The notes: generated by a model from the sequence alone, not told the origin. Shown: positions 48,889 through 58,202, counted from the first letter of the stretch. The stretch is DNA of 64,000 nt from Paenalcaligenes niemegkensis (GCF_022230885.1 NZ_JAKGCT010000004.1:1550001-1614000); one strand, 5' to 3'. Numbers and translations are program-made.

Positions 48889-50096
48889 ATGACCACAAGC
48901 ACTAGTGGAGCGCTCACTACCGGGGAGGTAATGCGCGCAGTGAACGATTGCTATGGATTCTCACCGGCGCCACATTTCTTATCTTTTTCCAGGCATATAT
49001 GGTGGCACCACTGCTGCCGCGTTTGGCCGCTGTATTTCATGTGTCTGTGGAAATGGCTGGTTTGATGGTGCCCGCCTATCTCATTGCCTATGGCGTTGCG
49101 ACGTTGTTTTACGGATTGCTATCTGACAGGATCGGACGACGTCCGATCATGATCGCTTCGCTATCGGCGTTTATTCTTCTGACCGTTCTGACGGGATTTT
49201 CCCAATCAGCTGAGCAATTAACGACCGTGCGTCTACTGACCGGCCTTGGGGCCAGCGGCGTCGTACCGCTCGCTCTCGCACTGATTGGCGACTTGTTCCC
49301 CTACCGTGAACGGGGCCGCCCGCTTGGCTGGCTATTTGGTGCCATGGCCGGCGGCATGGCGGTCGGCGCGGTCGCGGGTGTGATGCTCGAGCCGTTCATC
49401 ACGTGGCGCGGCCTATTTTTTGGCGTGGCCGCAGCCGCTACAATGGTCCTCGCCTTTCTGTTGCCTTATCGTGATCTGTTGGGCAACAAAAGCGGCGCCG
49501 CGAGGCCAACGCTTGGCACCCTGTTTGCCGGCTATCGTACCTTGCTGGGCAGCTCACGTGGTCAGCGCACCTATGCCTACGTTGCGCTCAATGCGGTGTT
49601 TCATTCCGGCGTGTTCACTTGGCTCGGCGTGTATTTTTCGCGCAAATATGGCTTAGGCGACGTCGGGATCGGCCTTGCACTTCTGGGCTACGGTATTCCC
49701 GGCTTCCTACTCGGCCCAGTTATCGGGCGGCTCGCCGACCGCTACGGCAGAAGCCAACTGATCCCCGTAGGATTGCTCATCGCCGGCGCCAGCGCCGCCG
49801 CGCTCTCACTCGACATGCCCCTGATCGGGGCGCCCATCTTAGTAACACTGCTGTCGGTCGGCTACGACCTAACTCAACCGCTGCTGGCCGGCATCGTGAC
49901 CGACTTGGGGCCAAACCGCGGGCAAGCGATGGGCTTGAACGTGTTCACCCTGTTCGTCGGCTTCGGGAGCGGGAGTCTACTTTTTGGTGCGATGCTGCCG
50001 TTTGGCATCGAAACGGCACTCCACGTGTTCGGCGCTGGCGCTATCCTCCTCGGGATCCTCGCTGCCTTCCTCTTTCGCTCTGAAATGCATAAGTGA
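48889..50096 (+). pseudogene. MFS transporter (DHA1-like drug/solute exporter), one frameshift
   Basis: A 402-residue 12-helix transporter after repair. It starts MTTSTSGALTTGEVMRAVN behind GAGAGG, and one base missing near 48945-48949 shifts the frame to WILTGATFLIFFQAYMVAPLLPRLA. Family motifs follow: YGLLSDRIGRRPIMI (motif A), RLLTGLGASGVVPLALALIGDLFPYRERGRPLG (motif C-like region) and GRLADRYGRSQLIPVG. Related to Bcr/CmlA-type exporters. Substrate unknown; the copper-box-like site upstream suggests possible co-regulation with the metal genes, but that is weak. Confidence 0.82.
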
Positions 50097-50118
50097 CTCC
50101 CACGCCGAAATGGTTCAC

Positions 50119-50144
50119 TCCGGTCTGAATTAGGACAGACCGGA
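50119..50144 (+). terminator. Hairpin after the MFS gene
   Basis: A perfect 9-bp stem TCCGGTCTG / CAGACCGGA with an 8-base loop, 23 bases after the stop. No T-run follows. The rest of the gap to 50425 shows no gene. Confidence 0.5.
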
Positions 50145-50425
50145 AATGCTAGATCTTAGCTACGAGGGAATAACTCTTCCATTACATCGATAACACAATC
50201 ATTGGATGAGGATGGTTTCATGCGATCTGTTTCATCAAGCTTTTGGTAAGCCTTCTGCACGAACGTCTGGTCGGGAACTGTAGGCATGCACATCGACCGT
50301 CGGAGCAGTCGAACTTATCGGTGGCTATAAAGCCGTCATCATTGCCTAGGCGAGCAATACGTGATTCACGTTGGAACAAAAGCTCGCTCGCAACCGTATT
50401 GGTATTCGTGATAATTAATATTCAA

Positions 50426-51835
50426 TTAAAGCGTGGCGTTAGGAAGCGTGATCTCAAAAACCATTTGTCCATCCTCATCTTTTGCAGCAATGGTGCCGCC
50501 ATGTGTGTCAATAATCGATTTGACAATGGCTAGACCTAAACCGGCTCCGTCGCCCTTGCGTTGGCGTGAAGGATCCGCGCGATAAAACCGGTCAAACAAC
50601 CTTGGAAGATGCTCGGGATTGATTGCTAACCCCGGGTTCGCAACACGTATAACCACCGTGTCATTGCTGTTAGCCGCTAGTGAGACGGTGACTGCTCGCC
50701 CCGGAGGGGTATAACGTATGGCATTGGACAAAAGATTGCTTAGCGCGCGGCGCATCATCAATCTATCACCCTGAACACATACAACGGGACCTTTGCGTAT
50801 CAAAGCAACAGAGCGTTCTTCGGCCCACGCTTCGAAGTAATCAAATAGCGCCTGCACTTCCGTGACCAAGTTCACGCTGACCAGCTCCGGTTTGAGCTGG
50901 TTATTATCGGCTTGTGCCAAAAACAGCATATCACCGACCATTTTGGCCATACGTTCGTATTCTTCCAAATTGGAATATAGAATTTCTCGATACTGCCCAA
51001 TATCGCGCGATTGAGAGAGAGCGACTTCAGTCTGCGTCTTCAAATTAGTTATGGGCGTACGCAACTCATGAGCAATATCAGCCGAAAAATTCGAGAGGCG
51101 ATGAAAACCATCTTCAATACGATCCAGCATGTCGTTGAATGACACGGCCAGCTCAGTTAGCTCCACTGGAACCGTATCAGGAACAAGCCGAATAAAAAGC
51201 TGGTCAGATTTGATTCGACGAATCTCTCGGCTGATGCGCCGTATCGGCGCATGCCCTTGATACACAGCAAACCATGTCGCCAGAATGGCAATCAGACAGG
51301 CCGCGACCGTAATAATTCTCAGGTAACTGCGAAAGCTTTCAAGATAGTGCAGGTGAAAATTGATGCCAGTGGCCACAGCTAAAGTTAAAGGCTCGCCACC
51401 TGGAAGACCTTTGTTTATTAGCTGCACAACAGCTCCTCTATAGGTCTCTCCCTTATCCCGCCAGTTTTTTACCGAGTCGATGGTGATCACGCCCGTAGAG
51501 GGAGTCAACCGCGCAAAACCATCCAAATCCGAATTAGGCGTAGCGTAAATCACACTTCCATGGCTATCCGATACTCGAAACTGCGCATTACGATGACCTG
51601 AAATCGCAGCCGCTAATCGACGCTTCAATGCATCCGGTTCCTGAGCAGCTGGCGGCTCTGAGAGCGACTGCGTCAGCGATTGAACAACAGCATTAAGCTC
51701 ATCGACATCCTGCTGAACGAAGTGACTATTAATGGATCGTTGGACCATCCATCCAAACGTAAGAAGCACCACTGTTATGACTGCTCCAATGGATACGGTC
51801 AGGCGCAGGGCCAAGGACGCGGGGCGGCGTGCCAT
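50426..51835 (-). CDS. cusS: Heavy-metal sensor histidine kinase (CusS/CopS-like)
   Basis: Membrane kinase of 469 residues. Two transmembrane helices (about 11-31 and 175-195) flank a periplasmic sensor with the histidines NFHLHYLESF close to the second helix. A HAMP domain follows, then the dimerisation/phosphorylation helix DIAHELRTPITNLKTQTEVAL with the histidine near residue 255, N box RRALSNLLSNAIRYTPPGRA, and ATP-binding FDRFYRADPSRQ...GAGLGLAIVKSII. Adjacent to the regulator gene on the same strand with a 5-base gap. It senses periplasmic copper or silver ions and phosphorylates the partner regulator. Confidence 0.93.
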   Translation of the reverse strand: MARRPASLALRLTVSIGAVITVVLLTFGWMVQRSINSHFVQQDVDELNAVVQSLTQSLSEPPAAQEPDALKRRLAAAISGHRNAQFRVSDSHGSVIYATPNSDLDGFARLTPSTGVITIDSVKNWRDKGETYRGAVVQLINKGLPGGEPLTLAVATGINFHLHYLESFRSYLRIITVAACLIAILATWFAVYQGHAPIRRISREIRRIKSDQLFIRLVPDTVPVELTELAVSFNDMLDRIEDGFHRLSNFSADIAHELRTPITNLKTQTEVALSQSRDIGQYREILYSNLEEYERMAKMVGDMLFLAQADNNQLKPELVSVNLVTEVQALFDYFEAWAEERSVALIRKGPVVCVQGDRLMMRRALSNLLSNAIRYTPPGRAVTVSLAANSNDTVVIRVANPGLAINPEHLPRLFDRFYRADPSRQRKGDGAGLGLAIVKSIIDTHGGTIAAKDEDGQMVFEITLPNATL

Positions 51836-51840
51836 TCTTT

Positions 51841-52524
51841 TTAGCTCACGCTGCTGACATCAAGCATATAACCCATGCCGCGAACGGTATGAATTAGCTT
51901 GGGCTCAAAGGCGTCGTCGATTTTGGCACGCAGGCGCCGAATCGCCACATCAATGACGTTGGTATCGCTGTCAAAATTCATATCCCACACTTGGGAGGCA
52001 ATCAGAGAACGTGGTAACACCTCGCCTTGGCGGCGCACCAAAAGCTCCAGAAGTGCGAACTCTTTGTTTGTCAGGTTAATACGTACCTCTTGTCGCTTCG
52101 CCCGCCGACGCGGAATGTCCAGCACCAGGTCGGCCACCTGCAACTGATCATTAAAGACCGGCGCGGTTCCTCGACGCAGTAACGTACGGACTCGTGCAAG
52201 CAGTTCCGAAAAAGCAAAAGGTTTAATCAAATAATCATCGGCGCCTAGTTCCAGGCCCTTAACGCGATCCTCCACGCTATCGCGTGCCGTCAAAAACAAT
52301 ACTGGAGTAGCCGACTTCGCTTCGCGCAACGCTTGAACAATACGCCAGCCGTCAACATCTGGCAGCATGACATCCAAGATGATCAAATCATAATCCTCTG
52401 TCAGGGCGAGGTGGTGCCCGTCCAGACCCGTGCGGGCCAGATCGACTATAAAGCCGGACTCGACGAGCCCTTGGCGTATATATTCGCCAGTTTTTATCTC
52501 ATCTTCGACGACGAGCAATTTCAT
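51841..52524 (-). CDS. cusR: Heavy-metal response regulator (CusR/CopR-like)
   Basis: A 227-residue OmpR-type regulator: receiver domain with VVEDE at the N-terminus and the phospho-acceptor D51 ([14 protein letters not shown]), then the winged-helix DNA-binding domain ([38 protein letters not shown]...[18 protein letters not shown]). This protein probably binds the ATTACA-N4-TGTAAT box found in front of it (52648) and of several copper genes. First gene of the regulator-kinase operon. Confidence 0.94.
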   Translation of the reverse strand: MKLLVVEDEIKTGEYIRQGLVESGFIVDLARTGLDGHHLALTEDYDLIILDVMLPDVDGWRIVQALREAKSATPVLFLTARDSVEDRVKGLELGADDYLIKPFAFSELLARVRTLLRRGTAPVFNDQLQVADLVLDIPRRRAKRQEVRINLTNKEFALLELLVRRQGEVLPRSLIASQVWDMNFDSDTNVIDVAIRRLRAKIDDAFEPKLIHTVRGMGYMLDVSSVS

Positions 52525-52982
52525 GGGATCGCTCCTGCGATGTACTTCAGTTTTGTGTCTGACTTAAGGGACCACCCCTGACGTAGAAGCGTCAGAACTC
52601 ATAGTAAGACTCTACACGCGTCAAACTGACAGCACGATGACGATCAGATTACAAAACTGTAATACAACGATATTTCCGACGAGCTCATTTTTAGACGCCC
52701 TTGTGGTCACTGCGAAGTATCCTGCCCAAAAACAAGATATAAAAACATGGAACTTTTCATTAAGCTCGACATCGATTACGCACAAGCATTTCGTCTGCGG
52801 GGCCAGGTACATTGAAGACTGCAGTGAACTTACCCAAACGTTTTATCAGATAATTGCGAGCATCTGCGAGCCATTTCGCCAAGAATGTGGCTCGCCTCAG
52901 ATGAGTTACTAGGAGCATGGTGCCGAAAACGCGCTAAAGCATGGAAAACGCCTAGCGCTCTGCGGCTTAACAGCGTCCGACC
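52525..52982. other. 458-base gap between the regulator operon and copZ
   Basis: Upstream region of the copper two-component operon; it ends at copZ, which is on the same minus strand and stops at 52983. It holds the copper box at 52648-52663. A 91-codon plus-strand frame starting at 52637 overlaps that box and has no ribosome-binding site, so I do not accept it. Nothing else is recognised. Confidence 0.5.
52648..52663 (-). promoter_or_regulatory. CopR/CusR-like palindrome before the regulator operon
   Basis: ATTACA AAAC TGTAAT, a perfect two-fold box 124 bases before the regulator start, likely giving autoregulation of the two-component system. Confidence 0.7.
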
Positions 52983-53183
52983 CTAAAGTTTGAGCACCGG
53001 CGTATAGCCAACTTCTCGAATGGCACGTTCGATAACGTCTGCATTGGACTCTCCATCGATTCGAACCAAATGCGCGGGAAGATCAATCCTAACGCTGGCC
53101 GTCGGTGCCGTTTCTTTGACCACGCGCGTAATCGTATCCACGCAATGGCTGCAAGTCATATCCATCACTTCAAACTCAATCAT
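52983..53183 (-). CDS. copZ: Copper chaperone, heavy-metal-associated domain (CopZ-like)
   Basis: A 66-residue cytoplasmic ferredoxin-fold metal-binding protein: MIEFEVMDMTCSHCVDTITRVV holds the MTCxxC metal site. The end VIERAIREVGYTPVL is the conserved last helix and strand. It hands Cu(I) to the P-type ATPase, whose own N-terminus lacks such a domain. The start is preceded by AAGGAGAC. It lies divergent from the small membrane protein gene at 53508. Confidence 0.93.
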   Translation of the reverse strand: MIEFEVMDMTCSHCVDTITRVVKETAPTASVRIDLPAHLVRIDGESNADVIERAIREVGYTPVLKL

Positions 53184-53383
53184 AGTGCTGTCTCCTTAGG
53201 TAATGCAGCATAACAATACTAAACCTTGCCATTACGGCAATGTCAAGCTGGTCCAACGCGCCATTTACCGGTTTCCTCGGCAATCAGTTCACACGTTTGC
53301 ACCTCGCGAGTGACCGCCGTCGCTATTCTTTTTGCCTTTAAATAACAATATGTTGCTTGACTACCGGGAAACGCAACGCGTGC

Positions 53384-53399
53384 ATGACATAAATGTAAT
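53384..53399. promoter_or_regulatory. CopR/CusR-like box before the DUF2933 gene
   Basis: ATGACA TAAA TGTAAT; one half has a single mismatch to the consensus. It lies between copZ (minus) and the small membrane protein gene (plus), 109 bases before the latter, so it could serve either. Confidence 0.5.
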
Positions 53400-53507
53400 C
53401 ACGACGTAATCGGACTGACAGCATGACTTCGCTACAGTGAATTCGCTACCGTCACTCAGCGCTACCGAGCGGATATGGATCAACCCGCCTATTTGAAGGA
53501 TAAGAAG

Positions 53508-53768
53508 ATGAAATGTGATATGAAAACCATGCTGAAGGCGGCTCTTGGCCTAGCTGTCGCCATTGCCGTGGCGTACGCAACTTTGCCCGCCGCCCGTGAA
53601 TGGCTTGCCGCCAGCGCCCCATTTTTGTTCTTTCTAATTTGTCCCTTGATGATGTTTTTCATGATGAAAGGTATGCACTCCTGCGACAAGGACCAAAGGG
53701 CGGAAAAAGCCCAAGCCGACAAAGCTCCCTCCACACCATCGGTCGGACACTCGCCGCTCAAAGACTAG
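53508..53768 (+). CDS. Small membrane protein of copper islands (DUF2933-like)
   Basis: An 86-residue protein. Two hydrophobic helices (LKAALGLAVAIAVAYATLP and APFLFFLICPLMMFFMMKGM) are followed by a charged, Cys- and His-containing tail (HSCDKDQRAEKAQ). The methionine-rich second helix and MHSC suggest metal contact. Such proteins accompany copper genes in many proteobacteria, with unproven function. The ATG at 53508 follows GAAGGAT; an upstream ATG at 53475 is less likely. First of a plus-strand run of copper genes. Confidence 0.75.
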   Translation: MKCDMKTMLKAALGLAVAIAVAYATLPAAREWLAASAPFLFFLICPLMMFFMMKGMHSCDKDQRAEKAQADKAPSTPSVGHSPLKD

Positions 53769-53840
53769 CCGGCTCGCAGCCGTCGCACCCTACCCATAGC
53801 GGACTCATGATTGGGTAGCACTTAGATTTACGGATATCAC

Positions 53841-54809
53841 GTGATGAGTTCTAAAGCAATTTTTACTACCCTGGCGGCAACAAGCGTTGCCACCTTATTG
53901 ATGTTCGGCGGAAACGGCGTAGCAAGTACAGATCCATCCGTAGCCAATACACAAGCCATAAAGACTTTGGCACAGGCCGCGCCGATTGAACTCACGCACG
54001 TGCACGGCCTTGCCTATAGCACAGACGGTAAACAGTTGCTTATCCCGAGTCATCATGGCATCGCGGCGTATACGAATGGTCAATGGACAAGGATGGCCGG
54101 ACCTGAGCATGATTACATGGGGTTTGCCACCACCCGCGAGGCGTTTTACAGCAGCGGACATCCCGCAGCTGACTCGAACCTAATTAATCCGTTCGGTCTC
54201 ATCAAAAGTACGGATATCGGAAAAACCTGGCGACAACTGGGCCTGGGAGGAGAGTCCGATTTTCATACCTTGGCCACAAGCTATGAAACAGGTGCAGTGT
54301 ACGTCCTGAATTATGGGCCTAATAGCCGGATGCCTCAACCGGGGCTGTATATGACTCAAACAGACGGCCTAGCGTGGACGCGAGTAACAGCTAACGGCCT
54401 GAAGGCCAAAGCTAACAGCTTGGCGGTGCACCCGCACGATGTCAACGTCGTTGCCGTGGGCGCTGCTGACGGGTTGTATTTGTCTCATGACACAGGCAAC
54501 CATTTTGAGCCACTGATTCGGAGCACGCAGGTACTCGCGCAGTGGTTCGATCTGGATGGCGAGCATCTTTGGGTTAGCAGTTATGCAAATGCCCCCGAGC
54601 TGAGTCGCATGGGCCTGAAGAACGACGAAGTTATAGAAAGGGTCGAGCTTCCAGCACTGGACGAAGACGCGGTAGCCTTTATTGCTCAAAACCCTGCCCG
54701 CCACGAAGAACTTGCTATCGCGACCTTCAAAGGTAGCGCTTATGTCACACAAAATAGAGGTGTAACGTGGACACAAATCGCTAACGGTGGCACGACGCGC
54801 GATAAGTAA
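53841..54809 (+). CDS. Periplasmic BNR/YVTN-like beta-propeller protein (F510_1955 family)
   Basis: A 322-residue exported protein. The signal peptide (FTTLAATSVATLLMFGGNGVAS) is followed by repeat units of a beta-propeller: LTHVHGLAYSTDGKQLLIPSHHGIAAY, GLIKSTDIGKTWRQLGL, GLYMTQTDGLAWTRVTANGL, and LAVHPHDVNVVAVGAADGLYLSHDTGNHFE, which resemble sialidase-type Asp boxes (S-x-D-x-G-x-T-W). Family annotated as a glycosylhydrolase-like protein of copper clusters, but the catalytic activity is not shown; a metal-binding or structural role is possible. Histidine-rich start HVHGL may bind copper. The two frames on the opposite strand are shadows. Confidence 0.8.
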   Translation: MMSSKAIFTTLAATSVATLLMFGGNGVASTDPSVANTQAIKTLAQAAPIELTHVHGLAYSTDGKQLLIPSHHGIAAYTNGQWTRMAGPEHDYMGFATTREAFYSSGHPAADSNLINPFGLIKSTDIGKTWRQLGLGGESDFHTLATSYETGAVYVLNYGPNSRMPQPGLYMTQTDGLAWTRVTANGLKAKANSLAVHPHDVNVVAVGAADGLYLSHDTGNHFEPLIRSTQVLAQWFDLDGEHLWVSSYANAPELSRMGLKNDEVIERVELPALDEDAVAFIAQNPARHEELAIATFKGSAYVTQNRGVTWTQIANGGTTRDK

Positions 54810-54865
54810 GGTCCGACATTCTAATTTTTAGCATCCCCCTCTCATCAAATGGCTTGAACAATTCC

Positions 54866-54979
54866 ATGAGCAATAAACTGATAAAAATCATTGTGATCGC
54901 GCTGGCGGCGATTGGACTCATAGCCGTTTTTGCTCTTGTCGGCATGGGAGCCATGATGTTTTGGATGATGGGCACTTGA
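54866..54979 (+). CDS. 37-residue single-helix membrane peptide
   Basis: MSNKLIKIIVIALAAIGLIA begins a 37-residue peptide that continues through one hydrophobic helix and ends in a methionine-rich tail (MGAMMFWMMGT). It lies between the beta-propeller gene and the multicopper oxidase, on the same strand, with a short lysine start and the codon pattern of a real gene. There is no strong ribosome-binding site: TTGAACAATTCC precedes the ATG. The Met-rich end could bind Cu(I). It is easy to miss because of its size; expression is unproven. Confidence 0.5.
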   Translation: MSNKLIKIIVIALAAIGLIAVFALVGMGAMMFWMMGT

Positions 54980-55073
54980 TGTGAACGTGACACGATTATT
55001 AATGGCCACCCTATTCTCCCCAACATCGTGAATGCAATCACACAACCCAATTTAAATTCAAGAATATCTTTGC

Positions 55074-55089
55074 ATTACAAAAATGTAAT
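55074..55089 (+). promoter_or_regulatory. CopR/CusR-like palindrome before copA (oxidase)
   Basis: ATTACA AAAA TGTAAT, a perfect box about 100 bases before the multicopper oxidase gene, likely the promoter control site of the copA-copB-cupredoxin operon. Confidence 0.75.
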
Positions 55090-55194
55090 GCCAGCGTCAT
55101 TGGGACGACATGCGCATTTCGTTAAAGTGCTAGTCATCAATTTAATTTGAGGCTTTGATCATCGAAGGATGATTGATGTCTACCTCTTTCGACT

Positions 55195-57069
55195 TTGGGA
55201 TACGCTCACGTGAAACACCTGCTACCGTCCTCGCTTGCACTACCTATACTGCCCCGTCGCCGATTCGTTCAGGGCCTAGCGGCCGGCGGCGTATTGTTGG
55301 GCTTATCGCCCTTTGCCCGAGCTGCTGGAAGTCCGTCCGCCAAGACGAGTACCGGCTCAGCCGCTGTGCTGACGGGGACCGAGTTCAACCTGGAGATCGG
55401 TGAATCACCCGTCAACTTCACCGGCAACCCTCGCATGGCGACGACGGTGAATGGCTCGCTTCCTGCCCCAACGTTGCGTTGGCGCGAAGGCGATACGATC
55501 ACTATTCGCGTCAAGAACCGCCTGAAGGAAGCCACCTCCATCCATTGGCACGGCATCATCCTGCCCTTCCAAATGGATGGCGTGCCAGGCATTAGCTTTG
55601 CGGGCATCGCCCCAGGGGAAACGTTTACCTACCGATTTAAAGTCGAACAAAGCGGCACGTACTGGTATCACTCCCATTCTGGCATGCAGGAGGCGACCGG
55701 CGTTTACGGGGCGATCATTATCGACCCGGCACAAACCGACCCCATACGGGCGGATCGGGAGTACGTCGTTCAGCTCTCTGACTGGACCGACGAGGATCCG
55801 ATGCGAGTCCTGGCCAAACTCAAGATGCAAGGCGACTACTACAACTACAACCAACCCACCGCCATTGATTTCTTCCAGGATGCCTCGCGAGATGGCCTGA
55901 AAGCTGCTATCGACAAGCGCAAGATGTGGAACGAGATGCGCATGAGCCCGACCGATTTGGCTGACCTGTCCGCGAACGTACTGACCTACCTGATGAACGG
56001 CACGACACCGGCGGGCAACTGGACGGGGCTGTTTCGAGCCGGAGAACGGGTCCGCCTGCGCTTTATCAACGGTGCAGCCAATACCTTTTACGATATACGC
56101 ATTCCCGGCCTTCAGTTGACCGTGGTCCAGGCTGACGGCGTGAACGTAGAGCCTGTAACGGTCGATGAGTTCAGGTTCGGACCTGGGGAGACCTATGACG
56201 TGCTGGTACAGCCTAAAGACGACGTTTACACCGTATATGCGCAAGCCATGGACCGCACGGGATATGCCCGCGGCACCCTGGCTACGCGTGCCGGTCTCGA
56301 AGCGCCCGTGCCGGCGCTGGACCCTGCAGAATGGCTCACCATGGCGGACATGATGGGCTCAATGGGTGGGGGCATGGCAGGAATGAATCATGGCGCGCCC
56401 GGCCAATCGTCCATGGGAGGTATGGACCACGGCAATATGGCAGGGATGAACCATGGCAGCATGCAGGGCATGAATCACGCTGGAATGGCTGGCATGGCTG
56501 GCATGGCTGGCATGGATCATGGCGCAATGGCAGCGGCTGGCGCCAGCACCCAAGTGCGCCACGCCAAGACCGAGTATGGCCCAAGTATCGATATGCGGGT
56601 CGACATGCCGCGCACCAATCTGGACGATCCCGGCATTGGGCTGCGCAACAACGGCCGCCGCGTATTGACGCTGTCGGACTTGCACACTGTGGGAGGTGCG
56701 ATGGATCCGCGCGGTGCAGAGCGTGAAATCGAGCTCCATCTGACCGGAAACATGGAACGCTATGCCTGGTCGTTCGACGGCGTTGAATATGGAAAATCGA
56801 CACCTGTGCATTTTCGCTACGGCGAGCGGGTCAGGGTTATTTTGCACAACGACACCATGATGACACACCCCATGCACTTGCATGGCATGTGGAGTGAGTT
56901 GGAGGCGCCTAACGGCAGCTTCCAGGCCCGGCGCCATACGATTCCGGTGCAGCCAGCGCAACGCATCAGCTTTCTCGTGACCGCCGATGCACTGGGTCGC
57001 TGGGCTTGGCACTGCCATCTGATGCTGCATATGGATGCGGGGATGTTTCGCGAAGTGGTGGTGGCATGA
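55195..57069 (+). CDS. copA: Copper-resistance multicopper oxidase (CopA/PcoA type)
   Basis: Periplasmic oxidase of about 624 residues that oxidises Cu(I). A twin-arginine signal is present (LPRRRFVQGLAAGG). All four copper motifs are seen: HWHGIILPFQMDG, YWYHSHSGMQEATG, HPMHLHGMWSE and WAWHCHLMLHMDAGMFREV. A methionine/histidine-rich insert (about 390-445, GMDHGNMAGMNHGS type repeats) binds copper. The true start may be the ATG at 55176, which follows GAAGGAT in another frame; removing one T near 55193 joins it in frame (MSTSFDLGYAHV). GTG at 55210 is a third option. Ends with an ATGA overlap to copB. Confidence 0.94.
   Translation: MGYAHVKHLLPSSLALPILPRRRFVQGLAAGGVLLGLSPFARAAGSPSAKTSTGSAAVLTGTEFNLEIGESPVNFTGNPRMATTVNGSLPAPTLRWREGDTITIRVKNRLKEATSIHWHGIILPFQMDGVPGISFAGIAPGETFTYRFKVEQSGTYWYHSHSGMQEATGVYGAIIIDPAQTDPIRADREYVVQLSDWTDEDPMRVLAKLKMQGDYYNYNQPTAIDFFQDASRDGLKAAIDKRKMWNEMRMSPTDLADLSANVLTYLMNGTTPAGNWTGLFRAGERVRLRFINGAANTFYDIRIPGLQLTVVQADGVNVEPVTVDEFRFGPGETYDVLVQPKDDVYTVYAQAMDRTGYARGTLATRAGLEAPVPALDPAEWLTMADMMGSMGGGMAGMNHGAPGQSSMGGMDHGNMAGMNHGSMQGMNHAGMAGMAGMAGMDHGAMAAAGASTQVRHAKTEYGPSIDMRVDMPRTNLDDPGIGLRNNGRRVLTLSDLHTVGGAMDPRGAEREIELHLTGNMERYAWSFDGVEYGKSTPVHFRYGERVRVILHNDTMMTHPMHLHGMWSELEAPNGSFQARRHTIPVQPAQRISFLVTADALGRWAWHCHLMLHMDAGMFREVVVA
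56482..56517 (+). repeat. Tandem 9-base repeat in the Met-rich region of copA
   Basis: Four head-to-tail copies of a nine-base unit close to GGCATGGCT, coding for Gly-Met-Ala, lie within the methionine-rich part of the oxidase. Unit number could vary by replication slippage. Confidence 0.7.
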
Positions 57070-58202
57070 GCTCAATAAACGAGAAAAAGGGAATCTTGAC
57101 CGTGAATACCCATATAAAAAAACGCATTCTTGGAGTCGCCATCGCAACGCTCGGCGCCACTCCGCTTTTTGCCTACGCCCAAGCACATGACGCCCATAGT
57201 GGCCATACTGCCACGCCGGCCAGCTCGGCTCCTGCCGATGCAGCAAGCATGCCTGGCATGGATCACAGCAAAATGAATATGCCTGGCATGGACCATGACA
57301 CGATGAAAATGAAGTCAACTACCTCGCCTAAGCCAGCAGAGGCCATGCCCGGTATGAACCATGGAGAAGCCAACACAGCGCCAACGGCCACTGCTCACGA
57401 TATGGGAGCAATGAATACGAGCGGTGGCGAAATGGACCACGGCGATATGCAGATGCAAGGCGGATCGGCGCCACCCGATGCCCGCGATCCGGATGCTTAC
57501 TCCGATGGCTATGTGCGTAACGCGGGCAAGTATGCATTACCACCCTCAGATACGCTGATCATGTCGGACATGCACAACTTCGGTTCGGTCTACTTCGACC
57601 GGTTGGAGTACGTCAGGGCGCGAGGCGAAGAATGGGCGGCCTACGAAGGGGAGGCCTGGTACGGCAGCACCTATAACCGCGCCGTCATTAAAGCGGAGGG
57701 CGAAGTGGCGAGCGGCAAGTTGCAGGAATCCGAGACGCAGCTCCTGTGGCGCCATGCGGTTTCAACGTTCTGGAATACGGAACTGGGCGTACGATTCGAC
57801 CATGCCAAAGGCGCGCCAAACCGAGAATGGCTGGCATTCGGCTTTAAAGGGCTTGCGCCTTACTGGTTTGAAGTCGATGCCACCGCCTATGTCGGCCCCA
57901 GCGGACGAACCGCTCTGGGGCTGAAGGCGGAGTATGACATCTTGCTTACCCAGAAGCTCTACCTTCAACCAAGCGTGGAAGTGAATCTCCATGGCAAGGA
58001 CGATGAACGCTGGGGCATTGGCAGCGGCCTGACAGACGGTACTGCGGGCCTGCGTCTCAAATACGAAGTCACGCGTCAGTTTGTTCCTTACGTTGGCGTG
58101 GAATGGTCCAGCAAATTCGGAAAAACGGCGGATTACGCGCGCGCGGCGGGCGACTCCAAGCAGGAAACCCGTTTCGTGGCCGGTTTGAGTTTTCGCTTTT
58201 AA
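57066..58202 (+). CDS. copB: Copper-resistance outer-membrane protein CopB/PcoB
   Basis: A 378-residue protein from the ATG at 57066, which overlaps the copA stop; a GTG at 57102 would give a cleaner signal peptide (MNTHIKKRILGVAIATLGATPLFAYA) and may be the real start. Mature part: methionine/histidine-rich domain (MPGMDHSKMNMPGMDHDTMKM and similar, about 55-150), then an outer-membrane beta-barrel (about 170-378, VYFDRLEYVRARGEEWAAYEGEAWYGS; LWRHAVSTFWNTELGVRFD; FVPYVGVEWSSKFG) ending in SFRF, an aromatic terminal residue. It is part of the copper export/sequestration path with the oxidase. Confidence 0.92.
   Translation: MSSINEKKGILTVNTHIKKRILGVAIATLGATPLFAYAQAHDAHSGHTATPASSAPADAASMPGMDHSKMNMPGMDHDTMKMKSTTSPKPAEAMPGMNHGEANTAPTATAHDMGAMNTSGGEMDHGDMQMQGGSAPPDARDPDAYSDGYVRNAGKYALPPSDTLIMSDMHNFGSVYFDRLEYVRARGEEWAAYEGEAWYGSTYNRAVIKAEGEVASGKLQESETQLLWRHAVSTFWNTELGVRFDHAKGAPNREWLAFGFKGLAPYWFEVDATAYVGPSGRTALGLKAEYDILLTQKLYLQPSVEVNLHGKDDERWGIGSGLTDGTAGLRLKYEVTRQFVPYVGVEWSSKFGKTADYARAAGDSKQETRFVAGLSFRF

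Noticed and set aside
52637-52912. A 91-codon plus-strand gene upstream of copZ
   Set aside because: It covers the copper box, has no ribosome-binding site and no recognisable family.
55176-55403. A separate short gene starting at ATG 55176 with a good ribosome-binding site
   Set aside because: Its frame leads into sequence with no protein-like character, whereas the overlapping frame gives the twin-arginine signal of the oxidase. More likely this ATG is the real oxidase start with one extra base nearby.
56482-56517. CRISPR-like or other array of short repeats
   Set aside because: The repeats are nine bases, head to tail without spacers, and in frame within copA; they code for a Met-rich stretch. 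No CRISPR array was seen in the window.
56359-57318. A 319-codon frame antisense to the multicopper oxidase and copB
   Set aside because: It runs opposite to well-supported coding sequence, is created by the Met/His-rich codons and GC bias there, and has no ribosome-binding site or family look.
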